64,000 nt of DNA, taken from Tethya wilhelma. Taxonomy: Eukaryota; Porifera; Demospongiae; Tethyida; Tethyidae. The notes under the pieces were generated by a model that had not been told where the DNA came from, did no database searches, and was given only the letters and a program-made list of their open reading frames with translations. Location of the stretch: assembly GCA_964030475.1 (NCBI GenBank), contig CAXIPT010000003.1, positions 161,365 to 225,364 of the forward strand, in the 5' to 3' direction. Shown piece after piece: positions 10,655-23,334 of the stretch. Each line of letters begins with the position of its first letter. The stretch's first letter is position 1. The translations under genes and the position numbers were made by a program.

Positions 10655-13185
10655 GTCACAAGCCATTGACTTTGATGTTGTACATAGCTTGTACCTGTTC
10701 TCTTGTTATTGCTTGTCTCGTGACATTCAACTAATGCACCTTAGTGGTTCATCATGCTAAGAGATAGCTATAGACAATGACTAGTGCTATTGTCTGTTCT
10801 CTTGTGTTGTAGAAATTTGATGCCATGAAGTACCACTGGAGTGAAACCAAGCAGAAGGTCCAGCTAGTGGTAAGTGTGTGTGAGAGAGTGAGAGAGAGAG
10901 AGAGAGACAGACAGATAGTGACTGCTCTTGCTGTCGTTGCTAGGTGCGTCGTCATTGTGTGACCCAGCTGGACCTGTTCGGAGACAATCTAGCTGACTAT
11001 GACTTCAAAGACATTGAGTACATTGCAAAGGTAATGGTCTCCATCTTCAGAAGATGTAGTTGCAGTAACTAGATCTCTTCTCATTTGTCTCCCCGTCCCA
11101 CCAGGTCTCTGATCATCCTGGGGCCTTTGTCATCGCTAGTGGAGGCTTCACAAGATTGGTAAGTCAGTGTGAGACTAATCGTCTGTATTACATCATTATG
11201 ATGTAATCTGTTCTATTAATAGCACATGTTTCTGACTGACAATCGTGATGAGGTCATAAGGACCATCCAATCAATGTCGAGATCTAACGTTGGCTTTGAC
11301 ATATCGTAAGTTTGTTCACAGACCATTCTATTGTTCTAATCTTAACCCCTAACCATCACATGACTATTACATGACCGTCACACCCTCTGCAGTGTACACA
11401 GAGACACAATGAGCTTCTCAGACTTTATGAATCGCCGACTCGGCAAGTACAGCGACGATGACTCCATTACATCACTGACAGAGTTCAAAGTTCAGAAACA
11501 CTCAGTCCGCCACACGGTGAGTCTTATTGCATTGCTAGTTATTAAGAGTTAATGATTTAACCTCTGACCTCTGACCTCCAGGACCCGGTGCCCAGAATCT
11601 TTGCCCTCTCAGAGAACTGTATCATCGAGAGAGACCCGGCCACCTACCAGGTGGTCACCATCAGACCACTGTGTGACGTAAGAGACCGTTGTGAACCATT
11701 CACTACCAATAGGTGTCATTTTTGGTCCCCTGTCCCCCCTCCCCACAGGTGTTTGCACTGATTCGCTATACCGATGATCCTCAACGGTTTTCAGTCGAAT
11801 ATTCCAACGGAGTGGTCCGGAGATATGCAGCTACTGACAGGTCAGACTATTGTAATAATGAGCTTGAATTTGCTTAGAGAAATTTGCACTGAATCTTTAA
11901 ACATAATATCATTCTTTCTAAGCACTATTATAATAGTATATTTTGCTCAGAGAATTTTTCATTGAATCTTAATCTTTATCACGACCTCACCTTGAAGATG
12001 TCCATATTTTGTCTCTAAATATTTTTTCCATGCACTATAATACAATATTCTGTTCAGGGAATTTTTCCCTGAATCTTAAACCTTATTTATTAAGATATTA
12101 TTGCATCTATTGTATAATGCTGACCGGTTTTGAAGATGATTTCGACCAGTTTTGACCATCTTGAAGATGATGTGTGTCCATCTTGTCCCCGCAGAGATGC
12201 CCTCCTGTGCACCATCCTGGACGGAGTGAGGGCCAGTGGGAACAGAGACGTGTGTGTCAAGATGTACCGCACCAAGAGGGGCATGAGACTGGGCCCCCTC
12301 AACCTGCCCGTGGAGGAGGAGGTGGAGTCACAGTACCTCAAGTACCTTAGCAACCCTCCCCCCATTGTGAAGTTTTCCGACGCCGTTGACCGATTCAATG
12401 CTAACGTTGGCTACAGTGGATTGAACCACGCCGTGTCAGCAGAGGTAGGTGTGCTTTATATGGAAGACCATTTATTGCTAGGATAAGCAGCTTGTAGTTC
12501 AATGGTTTAGTTGTTCTTATGCTACTTGTTAATGAGCTCAAACCTCCATTGCTCTGTATTTAAAGTCCATCTGGTTTGAGAATGCCGGTAGAAAAACTTG
12601 AATAACTTTCTAAATATCTAACCGATTTCAAAATTTCAAGCACCATTGGAAAGCGCTCGATCTTCCCATCCTTTTGGTTGCTTTTTTAGCTTCCTACGCC
12701 TTACCAGTCAAAAGTTAGCTATTTGGCCCATAGAAAAAGTATGGTTATGAATCTCATTAATTCACTTCCGGCGGCATTCTCAAACCAGATCGACTTTAGT
12801 AAAGTCCACTGCATTATTGTCCATATTCTTTGTTTAAAACATTACATTATATCCAGCCGTTTGTTACAGTTTTGAAGTGTGTGATTGGCCTCATAAGCCA
12901 GGCCCTCCCCACTATTCTTAGTGGCAATAAGCGTAGCAGGGAGGGCCTGGTTTACGAGGCTAGTGTGTGATCATTTGTATGTATAACTTCCTGTTGGTAT
13001 TCTCGCCCTCAGGGGTTGTTTGCTGAGAACAAGGAGAAGCTGATCAACGCAGCTCTCGCCTCCCTCCTCTTGAAGGAGGGGGACCAGACACAGGTGCCAA
13101 ATGAACAGCTGGAGGCTCAGTTCCACGCACTCAGGAGATTAGTGGCCTCTAAAGCTGGCTTTGAAGCTTTCACACAACTGCCAAA
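10290..13185 (+). CDS. DNAJC13: DNAJC13 / RME-8-like gene, 5' part
   Basis: Twelve exons: 10290-10365, 10421-10488, 10546-10596, 10813-10869, 10944-11030, 11105-11158, 11223-11305, 11393-11516, 11582-11677, 11749-11840, 12195-12444, 13013-13185. The joined peptide follows the N-terminal region of DNAJC13/RME-8: [67 protein letters not shown] and [18 protein letters not shown]-8 is an endosomal DnaJ co-chaperone that binds Hsc70 and acts in WASH/retromer trafficking; its J domain lies far downstream and is not in the window. The start exon is missing in the gap. Exons are small and introns about 60-600 bp. Confidence 0.9.
12562..12799. mobile_element. Foldback MITE, AAAGTCCATCTGGTTTGAGA family
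   Basis: Ends AAAGTCCATCTGGTTTGAGA and (complement) CATTCTCAAACCAGATCGAC, about 240 bp, in a DNAJC13 intron. Other copies: 18245-18473, 30950-31161 and 32758-32970. Noncoding. Confidence 0.75.
12886..12964. mobile_element. Short foldback element in DNAJC13 intron
   Basis: Inverted pair GCCTCATAAGCCAGGCCCTC and GAGGGCCTGGTTTACGAGGC around a 25-base loop. The haplotype copy at 19418-19512 has a slightly longer loop. A related copy lies at 37060-37135 in the receptor cyclase gene. Confidence 0.7.
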
Positions 13186-13189
13186 GTAA

Positions 13190-13191
<2 letters not shown>

Positions 13192-13253
<62 letters not shown>
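13192..13253 (+). repeat. (CT)n microsatellite at contig end
   Basis: About 30 CT units just after the DNAJC13 donor, ending at the single N at 13254. The sequence beyond the N is an unrelated, inverted contig carrying DENND4. Confidence 0.9.
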
Positions 13254-13482
13254 NCTGTATGACAATGGGACTTGCACCATTGTGATCAGCTCAATGACAT
13301 CTCTCAAATAGTGTGCTTTTAAATTATTTCAAAGTTTGAAAATGGCCATTTTCTGAAAAGAAAATCACACTCGACCATGGGTTATGGGGTAAGGATTCTC
13401 CAGGTAAAGAATTATACGCAAAGAACAATCTCCAGTTAGTTACTCTAAAAAGAGATCTTCCACATTAAACATTACATCATAC

Positions 13483-16400
13483 CTGAAGTGATATTGGTCA
13501 GTCTGTAGGAGCTCCCTTGATGAGTTGTCACATGTTTCCTCAACGTCAACCCCTCCTCCTCAGATAGAGGCCCCGCCCCCTGAGCCACACCCACCACATC
13601 GAGAGCGTTGATGGACTTCCTACTGGACACGGAGCTCTTCCTGCTCCCACTGAGACTGAAGTCTACTTCCTCAAGCTGAGCAGCCTTCTTCTTGGGAGAC
13701 TTGTCCTTCATGGTCTTGAGGTAGAGGCACACACAGACCACCGTGATGAGGATCTTCCATCTCCTGCGGCAGCTAGGCCACTCCCCTTCCAAGACGGCAG
13801 AGTTGTAGAAGCTGTAGGTGACAGCGTTTGGTTGGATGCCAGCTTTGATCATCTCGGAATAGACCCTGACTGCTAGTGCTGGTCTGTGGAGACGAACACA
13901 CTGCTCCATCAGGATACGATAACAGACCTGGAGGGAGGGAGGGGGAGGGAGAGAGATAGTCAAAGAAGATATTTCAATTTCATTCTACTTCTGTTTGACT
14001 TGTAATAATATATGATTATTAGTGAGTTATAATTGGTCATGTTTGTGTTATAACTGGTTGTGCAACTTATAATTGATCATGTTTGAGAAGAACAGTTATA
14101 ACACAAACATGATCAGTTATAACACAAACATGATCAGTTATAACACAAACATGATCAGTTATAACACAAACATGAAAACATGATCAGTTATAACACAAAC
14201 ATGATCAGTTATAACTCAAACATGAAAACATGATCAGTTATAACACAAACATGATCAGTTATAACTCAAACATGATCAGTTATAACTCAAACATGATCAG
14301 TTATAACTCAAACATGAAAACATGATCAGTTATAACTCAAACATGAAAACATGATCAGTTATAACACAAACATGATCAGTTATTACTCAAACATGATCAG
14401 TTATAACTCAAACATGAAAACATGATCAGTTATAACTCAAACATGATCACAAACATGATCAGTTATAACTCAAACATGATCAGTTATAACTCAAACATGA
14501 TCACAAACATGATCAGTTATAACACAAACATGATCAGTTATAACTCAAACACGAAAACACGATCAGTTATAACACAAACATGATCAGTTATAACTCAGTT
14601 ATAATTCAAACATGATCAGTTATAAGTTACAACAGTTCATCTTCAATGACAGTCATCAACATTGACTAGAGATCCATCCCCACACCCTCCCACTACCTCA
14701 CCTCATCGTTGGGCAGGGCGTGGTGGGTCCTCATGCCTTCCAGTAGTTCCATGGCCTGCGAGATGACCTCCATCTTGTTCCAGTGGGTGGAGAGGTGGGA
14801 GGAGAGAAGGACAAACCACAGGCTGCACACGTGGGAGAGGAGACTCTTGGACCACAGGGAGTCGGACAGGAGGGCCTTCTGGAGGGACTGTGAGTGTGTG
14901 TGTGGGTGTGTGTGAGTGTGTAACACAAAACAACATCAAATTGTAAATTTTTGCAGTTTTAATTTTCATACATTCAAATGGCACAGAAAAAAAGAATACG
15001 AAAATTTGTATCATACAAAAATTTCCTGCTATACAGTATTATTATGTGTACTAACTACTTAACTATAGTTATTTCACCATAAACACTTGGTCAAATCACA
15101 CTCAGATCTACATTACTGGCTAATGGATGAACTCTGACCTGTTTATCCTTCATCTTCTCGGCCTGTGTTCTCCTTCCCACGAGAGGTGACCCTTGGAGGA
15201 CGTTACGGAGGGACGAGGATCGGGATATAGGGACTTCCCCTTCAACACGCCCACAAAAGAGGGTGTGGTCTAATTCCGTTGGGTAGACAGGATAACTAGG
15301 AGTGAGATTAAATCAGTGATGGGCTATTTTAAAAGACACCCGGGCTACTATACCTGTATGTTTTGCCCGGGGGTAGACCAGCAGTGTCAGGAGGGATTGA
15401 TACAACAGTTGGTAGATCAGATTGCCTGTGAAGGTGTGAGGGTGTGAGGGTGTGAGGATGTGAGGATGTGAGGATGTGAGGGTATGTGAGTGTGGGGGTG
15501 TGAGGGTGTGAGGGTGTGAGGGTGTGAGGGTGTGATAGCTAGTGTCACTCACTTGTTCACCATGGCCACAGCATCCAGTAGTTTAGCCTGAGCGTGACCT
15601 CTGACCTTCTCTGCACACTCGTCAAAGAATGCCATAGCAGTGCTCTCTGAGTGATCGAAACTACGCTGCTCCACAAAGCCATTGAAGATCTGAGTGTCAA
15701 AGAAATGTTTGAAGAATGGCCACTCATTGGAAGAACACTGCCTAAGGAACTGCTGCTGGTCAAACAACGTCTCAGCATCGCGGGAACGTTCTGATGGAGC
15801 CGAGAGAAGTGGGCGGAGACACTTCCTGTAGAGACCACACCTATTAATTATGACAATGGTGGTGCAGTAGTGAAAGTGTTACCTGTAGTGGCCAATGGTA
15901 GTGGCAAAGAAACGGAGAAACACCTCACGGATTTCAATATCCAGAGTCTCCTACAGGGAAATAGACAGTCTTTTATCACATCTTAAAAACATATCTTTTT
16001 AACTAATAATGACAATTCATCATATAAACATTTCATACTTTAAACATCGTATCTTTTAAACATTGTATCTTTTAAACATCGCATCTTTTAAACATTGTAT
16101 CTTTTTAATATTGCATCTTTTTAACACTGCATCTTTCAACATTTCACCTTTCAAGTGTAACTTGTAACATGCACATGTGCCCGTACAACTTTGCAACATG
16201 TACACTTGTGAACATTATCTTTCAAACATTTCATTTTCTAATTATTACACGTTTAATCATATTCTATTTTTCAAATAAACATCTTTTAAAGATAAAAAAG
16301 ATGCAATGCTTAATTGTTAAAACATGCAATGTTTAATGCTGCTCACATGACAGTCACATGATCACCAATAATGGTCACATGATACTCACCAGATCTGACT

Positions 16401-16571
16401 TGTACGTGGCCTTGTATTCCATGGGTGCTACCTCCACCGCCAGGTCCATGCCTGTGTCCATCCCACTTACCCTGGAGGCAAGGTGAGTGAGGGATTGACG
16501 GAGCAGCTTCGTTGATCTTGACGGGAGGGGCTTCTCTTTCAGCAGCTGCTTGGAGTCTTTGCTTCTGTGAG

Positions 16572-16624
<53 letters not shown>

Positions 16625-17039
16625 TCTTGAGGTAAAAATTTTGACAATAAAACCGAGCATATCTCAGCCTAGGAAGGTCGTATGAAGCTGGGACTAGCAC
16701 CATTGTGATCAGCTCAAAGAGATCTTTCAAATGGTGTAGTTTTTCACTAGATTTTATTTTCATCAAATTTGTCCAATACCATGAACTATAGCCCATGGTT
16801 GAGTGTGATTTTTTTCAAAAAATGGCCATTTTTCAAATTTCAAAATAAACTAAACCATCTTAAAGATCTCTTTGAGCTGATCGTAATGGCGCTAGTCCCA
16901 GCTTCATACGACCTTCCTAGGCTGAGATATGGTTTTAAGTAAGTAGCACTCACAATGTGATAATATTAGCATCCAGGTCCACCACAGTGACGTCAGAGGG
17001 TTCCTCAAAGATATCAAAGTACCTACTGTCCATCCCTAC

Positions 17040-17096
<57 letters not shown>

Positions 17097-18008
17097 NGAG
17101 AGAGAGAGAGAGAGAGAGAGAACACAACATCAGTTCATGGTCAATTCATGTTTATTTAAACATTCACTTTTACTTGACCCTATATCCATATTAACTTTTT
17201 GCATATAGCATATAAAATTTCACAAAGATTGCATCCTCAGCAGTTCACCATTCACTAGTCAAAATCTATATGTTTGCGCCATACGTTAATTAACTATAGT
17301 GAGTCCATAATTCCATCACAGCAAGCCTACTTCTAGAGCTCATGTAAACACAAGTAGACTTCAAGACTCACCAATGATGAAGGGGACCGGAGCCTGGAGG
17401 TAGGAGGCAAAGGCCATGGGGCACAGAGGGATGTAAGTGCACTGCCAGGAGAAGGGGAACAGGACCGACCTCAAGGCCTCCCCGACACACGTGAGGAGGG
17501 CAGGCCGAGAGGAGTGGAGGACCATCTTCTGCTCCAGCAACATCAGAGCCAGGAGGGTGACGCAGTTGTCAGCGTCCAGCGAGGAGAGGAGGGTCCAGTG
17601 GGTGGAGACACTGTGAGGGGGTGAGGGGGTGAAGGTATGAGGGTGTGAAGGTGTGAGGGTGTGAGGGTGTGAGGGTGCAAGGGTATGTGAAAATTTTACT
17701 TTGAAGCAATGAAAAAATATACAAATTTAAGTTAGTGATTAGCAAGCAGCCTGTTGTACGATCATTTTAAAATCATTCTAAAAACCTTTTCATCAATTTG
17801 TAGTCCAACCATACCAAACAGTTGCTAGTACCATAGCAACAAAGTCACATGACTAGCTAAGCCACACCTACCTGATAGGCAGTGGTGTCTGGACAGGGAG
17901 AGAGAAGACGATGGTTTCATTTCCGATGGCCGTCTGGACCCTCGGTCTGACCATGGAAGGGAAGGGCACCTCCAACATCAGGTTACCAATGTACCTGGGA
18001 GAGAGAGG

Positions 18009-18054
<46 letters not shown>

Positions 18055-18938
18055 AAAGAGATGTTAGTATTAACAAAATGGCATATAGATTGTGCAATAC
18101 AATAATAATACTAAAGAATATGTTTATAGTCAAATTAACTTCATGAAACAATTTGATAAACTATATATCAGAATGCAGCAATGCACCAGCCAATTCTACC
18201 AAATTGTGCCACAAGCTGATGGCAGAACATAAAAAAATCTTTCTAAAGTCCATCTGGTTTGAGAATGCCGCTGAAAGTGAAATTGCAATACTTTTCTTAT
18301 GCGACAAAATAGCTAACTTTTGACTGGTAAGGTGTATAGGAAGCTGGAAATGCAATCAAAAAAATGGGGAGAACGAGCACTTTCCAATGGTGCTTGAAAT
18401 TTTGAAATCAGCTGGATAATAAGAAAGTTATTCTAATTTTTCTACCAGCATTCTCAAACCAAATGGACTTTAATTAAGTTGACCTCTGACCTCTCGAGAG
18501 GCAGTGGTATGTTCATCGATATGGAGAGGCGGTAGAGAGCTGAGAGGAACGACTTGAAGGGCTGGAAGAATGGCCAATGGGAGAGGAGACAGATGCACTT
18601 GTTCATGTGGAGCACCTCCTGTAGGTGTGTGTGTGTGTGTGTGTGTGTGTGCTTGGGGGAGGGGGGTGTTCATTCTCCTTGACAATGGGTTAAAAAAGAC
18701 AGCCAACAATCTAGTGATATTTATAAACCGGATCGACACACATAGAGTCCTAAATCACCACATAATTCCAAACTGCTATGTGTTGTTGGTGCATATGATC
18801 TGATTCAATCTCTTAATCATATAATTTATTAACCCCCCATTCACCCACCTGTTCATTGACTCCCAGCGCCTGCCTCATCTCAGAGATACAGCTGTGGTCA
18901 CCCAGGGGCTCGTAGAACACCACCACTGCCCCATACAT
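13483..18938 (-). CDS. DENND4: DENND4-like gene, central part (block 2, inverted contig)
   Basis: Minus-strand exons in gene order: 18938-18849, 18618-18491, 17994-17872, 17610-17372, 17035-16954, 16564-16390, 15950-15883, 15825-15553, 15295-15139, 14887-14702, 13927-13483. They encode [72 protein letters not shown] and [19 protein letters not shown] (the central DENN domain), then the dDENN/linker region with [20 protein letters not shown], and the PPR-like exon. The order and phases fit between block 1 (6246-6402) and block 3 (7087 onward), so this contig should be flipped and placed between them. The last exon duplicates 7087-7531 with one P/S change (SRKPIN versus SRKSIN). Confidence 0.85.
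14060..14625 (-). repeat. 21-bp tandem repeat array
   Basis: About 25 units of ATAACACAAACATGATCAGTT with variants (ATAACTCAAACATGATCAGTT, and units carrying an extra CATGAAAA). Lies in a DENND4 intron. The short copy at 6836-6920 is the same locus on the overlapping contig. Confidence 0.9.
15428..15533. repeat. GTGTGAGG minisatellite
   Basis: Repeats of a roughly 9-base GTGTGAGGG unit in a DENND4 intron. The same unit occurs at 17620-17690 (another DENND4 intron) and at 39645-39690 (PWWP gene intron). All three are in genes read from the minus strand, so the transcript strand is C/T-rich. Confidence 0.8.
16659..16930. mobile_element. Foldback MITE, TATCTCAGCCTAGGAAGGTC family
   Basis: Best preserved copy in the window: about 270 bp whose two halves are near reverse complements, from ATATCTCAGCCTAGGAAGGT to CCTTCCTAGGCTGAGATAT, centred on GAACTATAGCCCATGG. 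In a DENND4 intron. Confidence 0.85.
17042..17120 (-). repeat. (GA)n microsatellite with gap
   Basis: About 39 GA units interrupted by N at 17097. On the transcribed (minus) strand this is a CT tract just upstream of the acceptor of exon 17035-16954. Confidence 0.9.
18245..18473. mobile_element. Foldback MITE, AAAGTCCATCTGGTTTGAGA family
   Basis: About 230 bp with the family ends AAAGTCCATCTGGTTTGAGA and CATTCTCAAACCAAATGGAC, in the DENND4 intron before exon 18618-18491 is spliced on. Confidence 0.75.
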
Positions 18939-19015
18939 CTGGACACACACATGTATGCAATGACATCATTCATCACTTCAATACAATATTCAGGTTTAAC
19001 ATCATTAGAAATGAN

Positions 19016-19742
19016 AAGATGTACCGCACCAAGAGGGGCATGAGACTGGGCCCCCTCAACCTGCCCGTGGAGGAGGAGGTGGAGTCACAGTATCTCAAGT
19101 ATCTTAGCAACCCTCCCCCCATTGTGAAGTTCTCCGACGCCGTGGACCGATTCAATGCTAACGTTGGCTACAGTGGATTGAACCACGCCGTGTCAGCAGA
19201 GGTGGGTGTGCTTTATATGAAAGACCATTTATTGCTGGGATAAGCAGCTTGTAGTTCAGTGGTTTAGTTGTTCTTATGCTACTTGTTACTGGGCTCAAAT
19301 CTCTATTGCATTAGCAATAATTTTAGTAAAGTCCACTGCATTATTGTCCACATTCTTTTTTTAAAACTATAATAGAATAATATATTATATCCAGCTGTTT
19401 GTTACAGTTTTGAAGTGTGTGATTAGCCTCGTAAGCCAAGCCCTCCCCGCTATTCTTATTGGCAGTGCTTAGCAATAGGCGTAGCAGGGAGCGCCTGGTT
19501 TACGAGGCTAGTGTGTGATCATTTGTATGTATAACTTTCTGTTGGTGTTCTCACCCTCAGGGGTTGTTTGCTGAGAACAAGGAGAAGCTGATCAACGCAG
19601 CTCTCACCTCCCTCCTCTTGAAAGAGGGGGACCAGACACAGGTGCCAAATGAACAGCTGGAGGCTCAGTTCCACGCACTCAGGAGATTGGTTGCCTCTAA
19701 AGCTGGCTTTGAAGCTTTCACACAACTGCCAAAGTAAGACTC

Positions 19743-19795
<53 letters not shown>

Positions 19796-19937
19796 GATCC
19801 AATTCTAACTCCTTTCAGTTTCCGTGAGATTGTTGGTAAGAAAGTTGTGAAGGCTCTCAAGAGGAAGGACGATGGTATCAGCCATGCCTGCATCGACTTC
19901 CTGTGTGCCCTCATGCAACCAATGCATGACAACTTTG
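19016..19937 (+). CDS. DNAJC13: DNAJC13-like gene, second haplotype copy and next exon
   Basis: Partial exon 19016-19201, exon 19561-19733 and exon 19819-19937 (cut by the gap at 19938). The first two repeat exons 12195-12444 and 13013-13185 with only a few changes (for example [10 protein letters not shown] for [10 protein letters not shown]). The third is new and continues the family sequence [20 protein letters not shown] and [14 protein letters not shown]. This contig overlaps the end of the contig ending at 13253 and should join it, not follow the DENND4 contig. Differences look allelic. Confidence 0.85.
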
Positions 19938-20148
19938 NAATCTTGTAGCCTTAAAACCAATGTATGTATCTTTTTACATGTGAAAAAACACATGCATGCA
20001 CACACACTTTCTTTCTACAATTTAGACCATTTCAGACTCAAATTTATTCTGTACAGTCAACTTAGGGCATACTGATATTAGGGTGAGTTGAAATGTTATG
20101 ATGTCATTGCTTGAATGTACTTACATGAATATTTATAGAGGACATTAC

Positions 20149-20192
<44 letters not shown>

Positions 20193-20310
20193 ACATTACT
20201 AGTTTCCTCTCTAAATATAGAATATCTAAAAGTAGCTCTATAGCTGTTATCAAAGATCTTCACGCTAAGTCTCTTTTTCTTTCACTCTCTTACACATTTC
20301 CTTTCTTCAG

Positions 20311-20528
20311 CCACGTCCATCATCATGTGACCATCCAGAGATTGCTGTCAGCTCACGATGAACACCATGTGCGACTGCCTAGTCCGAGATTCCCAGGTAA
20401 CCATGGTAACAATAAAATTAATATTTACACAAGATCTACATTCAATAGTGCAATTGTCTATTTTGTTAAATGTCAAACTTTAGTTTTGCTTGTTTGCCAG
20501 CTTATATCTAGTAAATTACTTTTTCTTT

Positions 20529-20595
<67 letters not shown>

Positions 20596-21750
20596 AGATC
20601 GTATTACTCCATTTCCCATCATAAAACAAGCATCTTTTGGTTCCATACAAAAGAAATTGGAGGCTCCGATTATGAAAGTGAGTGGTTCTTCTCTGTCTTT
20701 AATATTTCTTACTAGTTACTGTATGTATGTGTGGTTCAATTTTTGCTCTAATTATGCACACACTTTAATATTTCTCTCCAATTATATGTTAGGATTCTCT
20801 CCAATTGTGCATTTTGATTCAATATTTTTTCTGTAATGATTTATTTTGTGTTTTATATTAGCAATATTTTTCTAATTATGCATAATGTTCAATATTTCTC
20901 TCTAATTAAAGGCGGTGCAGACCCTATCGCTGGCTCGTGATAATCCCAACACTCCAGCTGACGTCAGAGACACGCTGGAGAGATGTATGGTAAGTGGTGG
21001 CCACCAGAAGATGCCTCTTTCACCTCGAGCTCATAGCACCTAATTCTCCTCTAACTTAGTTTCATAAACTAGCCATTTTTCGCTTTGCCTGGAATAAATC
21101 TGGTTTGTCATTATAAGGGGTAAAAAATTGTTAGCTTCACTATTTGTTACTACATTAAGATTTTGTCATAACATTTCCCCTCTCAGCTTTATAATTAGCA
21201 TGTATTGATGTAGGTCTAATACCAGCTTTTCTCTCTCTCTCTCTCTCTCTCTCTCAGGAAATTCTCAGCAGTCCAGAGTTGTACACCATCTCAACTCCTG
21301 GATCAAGATCAGAGAACAAGTACATGTCAGGAATCATAGAGGGGTTGTTGCAAAACCCAGTGAAATATCCCTTGCCTGAGATGGAGCTAGCTAAGAGTAA
21401 GTCAGTGTAACGCAATTGAATCATTTTTGATTTGAAACAAATCAGCAGTGTAACACAGTGTAACAAAATTGAATCAATGTTAAGTTAGCGATGTAATGCA
21501 GTGTAACACAGATAACTTAATCTCTGTTTCTGTCTGGTTTTCCATCTAGTGTCACATATTCATCATATTGCACGAAATCCTCCAATAACTCCGCCCCCTC
21601 CTGTGGTAAGCCACACCCACAATTCACTTCCTAATGCCATGATGTAATGATGATGTAATGTCTCTACTGCATCCAGGTCCAAGAAGCCATGCAGAGCATT
21701 GAGACGTGGGACTTTGACATCATCAGACTAGAGGAGCTCACCAACCACCA
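20311..21750 (+). CDS. PDE8: PDE8-like cyclic-nucleotide phosphodiesterase, middle part
   Basis: Six exons: 20311-20396, 20598-20677, 20912-20989, 21258-21396, 21550-21605, 21677-21750. The peptides GSIQKKLEAPIMKAVQTLSLA, ADVRDTLERCMEILSSPELY and SIETWDFDIIRLEELTNHQ follow the linker between the PAS region and the catalytic domain of PDE8 (family pattern EAPITKVINII..., ILRTTELY, WDFDIFELEAATHN). PDE8 hydrolyses cAMP with high affinity. The catalytic HD domain would lie beyond the gap at 21865 and is absent. No link to the neighbouring DNAJC13 contig can be shown. Confidence 0.7.
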
Positions 21751-21865
21751 GTAAGGAACAGAGATAGAAATTTTAGCAAAGATACTGTATTTATGCAGTA
21801 ACTGTGGCAACATAATCTGTGCATTATCTTATGCCTCACATACACACACACACACACACACACCN

Positions 21866-22933
21866 GTTGGTAAGAACAGATTTGATAACAGGAACAATGT
21901 TCCTTACTCCTACATTTAAGGACAAGAGTTCATAACAGCAGACACGAATGTCATCAGTGTATTTGCCTTTGTGAAATGTTGCTATCTCGTCATTAAGATT
22001 TGATGACATGATCTCTTCAACTGTCTCCCTTAACTGAATATTGTCATCTTCTAAGTGACAAACCTCTCCTCTGAGTTCTTCAATTGTCTGCTGCTTGTCA
22101 ACAATTTCATGAATTTCTCTCTCTTCAAAGGACATTTTTAGTTGTTGAACCTGAGCCCTCCAATAGTCAGCTCTATGACGTAACTTGTCCTTGTGTCGCT
22201 TTAGTTCCTGAACCTGAGGTTTAAGTTGTGATACTTTTTTTTGCAAACTCTCAGCCTCATTTTTATGTAAATCAAGGTCTTTTGCTTGTTGCACGATAGT
22301 CTTGTCTCTACGCTTGAGTTTTTTTGTAGCATTACGTTGGATAGCATACATTTTCTCTCGTAATTTGTCAGTATTTTCCTTTACATCTTTAAGCGACTTG
22401 TTCTCTTCATTAACTTTAGCTATCTCCTTGCAAAGATCGACATTCACAGCTTTTAAAACTCGATTTTCTTCTGGACAAGTATGGGCACATGTCACAGTTT
22501 GCAAAGGTTGAGTAGATTTTAGCTCACCCTTAACCACAAACAATCGAGGAAGTTGGTAATCTTCATTCAGAAAGGCTAAAATTTTTTGGTCCTTTTCAGC
22601 AGAATTCCGAATTTTTTTAAGTTTACTAAGTCTTGCCTCAAGACGAATAACACTTTGCCTAATTGACTTCACTGTAGGTGGAGATTGGCTAGGCCACAGT
22701 TTTCCAAATAGGCATGATAACCATCGACTCAGAGTAGCAAATGTGCACTTAGGATACCTGTTCAGGAACTGATATAGATCAAGTACATGCTCATTGGTGA
22801 CCTTTTGTACTTGTTTGAGTTTTGGTATGTCTTCATCTACAGTAAAGTCAGATATATACGCAAGAAGTGACGCTCCCTTGATACCAAGTTTCTGCAAACT
22901 AAAACTAACATCTGGCACATCTGCAACAGCCAT
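21866..22933 (-). CDS. Coiled-coil protein, probably from a dispersed element (3' truncated)
   Basis: Uninterrupted minus-strand frame of 356 codons from ATG 22933 to the contig edge. N-terminal globular part with CTFATLSRWLSCLFGKLWPS, then a long K/E/Q-rich coiled coil (about residues 140-300), then KYTDDIRVCCYELLSLNVGV. From memory, the last block recurs in many uncharacterised sponge and cnidarian proteins and may be part of a repetitive, transposon-like family; I cannot name it. It has no introns while all neighbours do, and it abuts an inverted copy of a neighbouring intron at about 23335, which fits insertion of a mobile element. Truncated at the gap, so any catalytic part is unseen. 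Confidence 0.55.
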
Positions 22934-23334
22934 GTGAGTGTCCTGAAGGTTATAAATGACAACATGGCACTTTTGAAGCTCAATAGGGAAGTGAAAAGTA
23001 TCATAAACATATTAAAAAAACAGCTCAAGTAGTAGATATTCTATGGCTAGTCAACTCTATGAGAGTTTCTTTCGCAAGTAGACCACACAACTTGGCCAGA
23101 TGTTCATTATTCACTTGCTTGAAGCAGTAAATACACAAAATACGAGCAAAATATCGAAAAACCACCACAAAATTCAAACTCAGCACCTTGAACACCCCCT
23201 AGACAACTTACTTTTCTCTGCTCAACTCAGAATCGTCTGCTTTCCACTCTCAAACACAAACGACTTCATTGTGCCGCTTGGACGTTCTAATTAACCGGAG
23301 AAAATTTTTCCTGTTTTTTTTTAACGTTTGACAT

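Noticed and set aside
22302..22511. Plus-strand frame inside the coiled-coil ORF
   Set aside because: Antisense shadow of the minus-strand frame.
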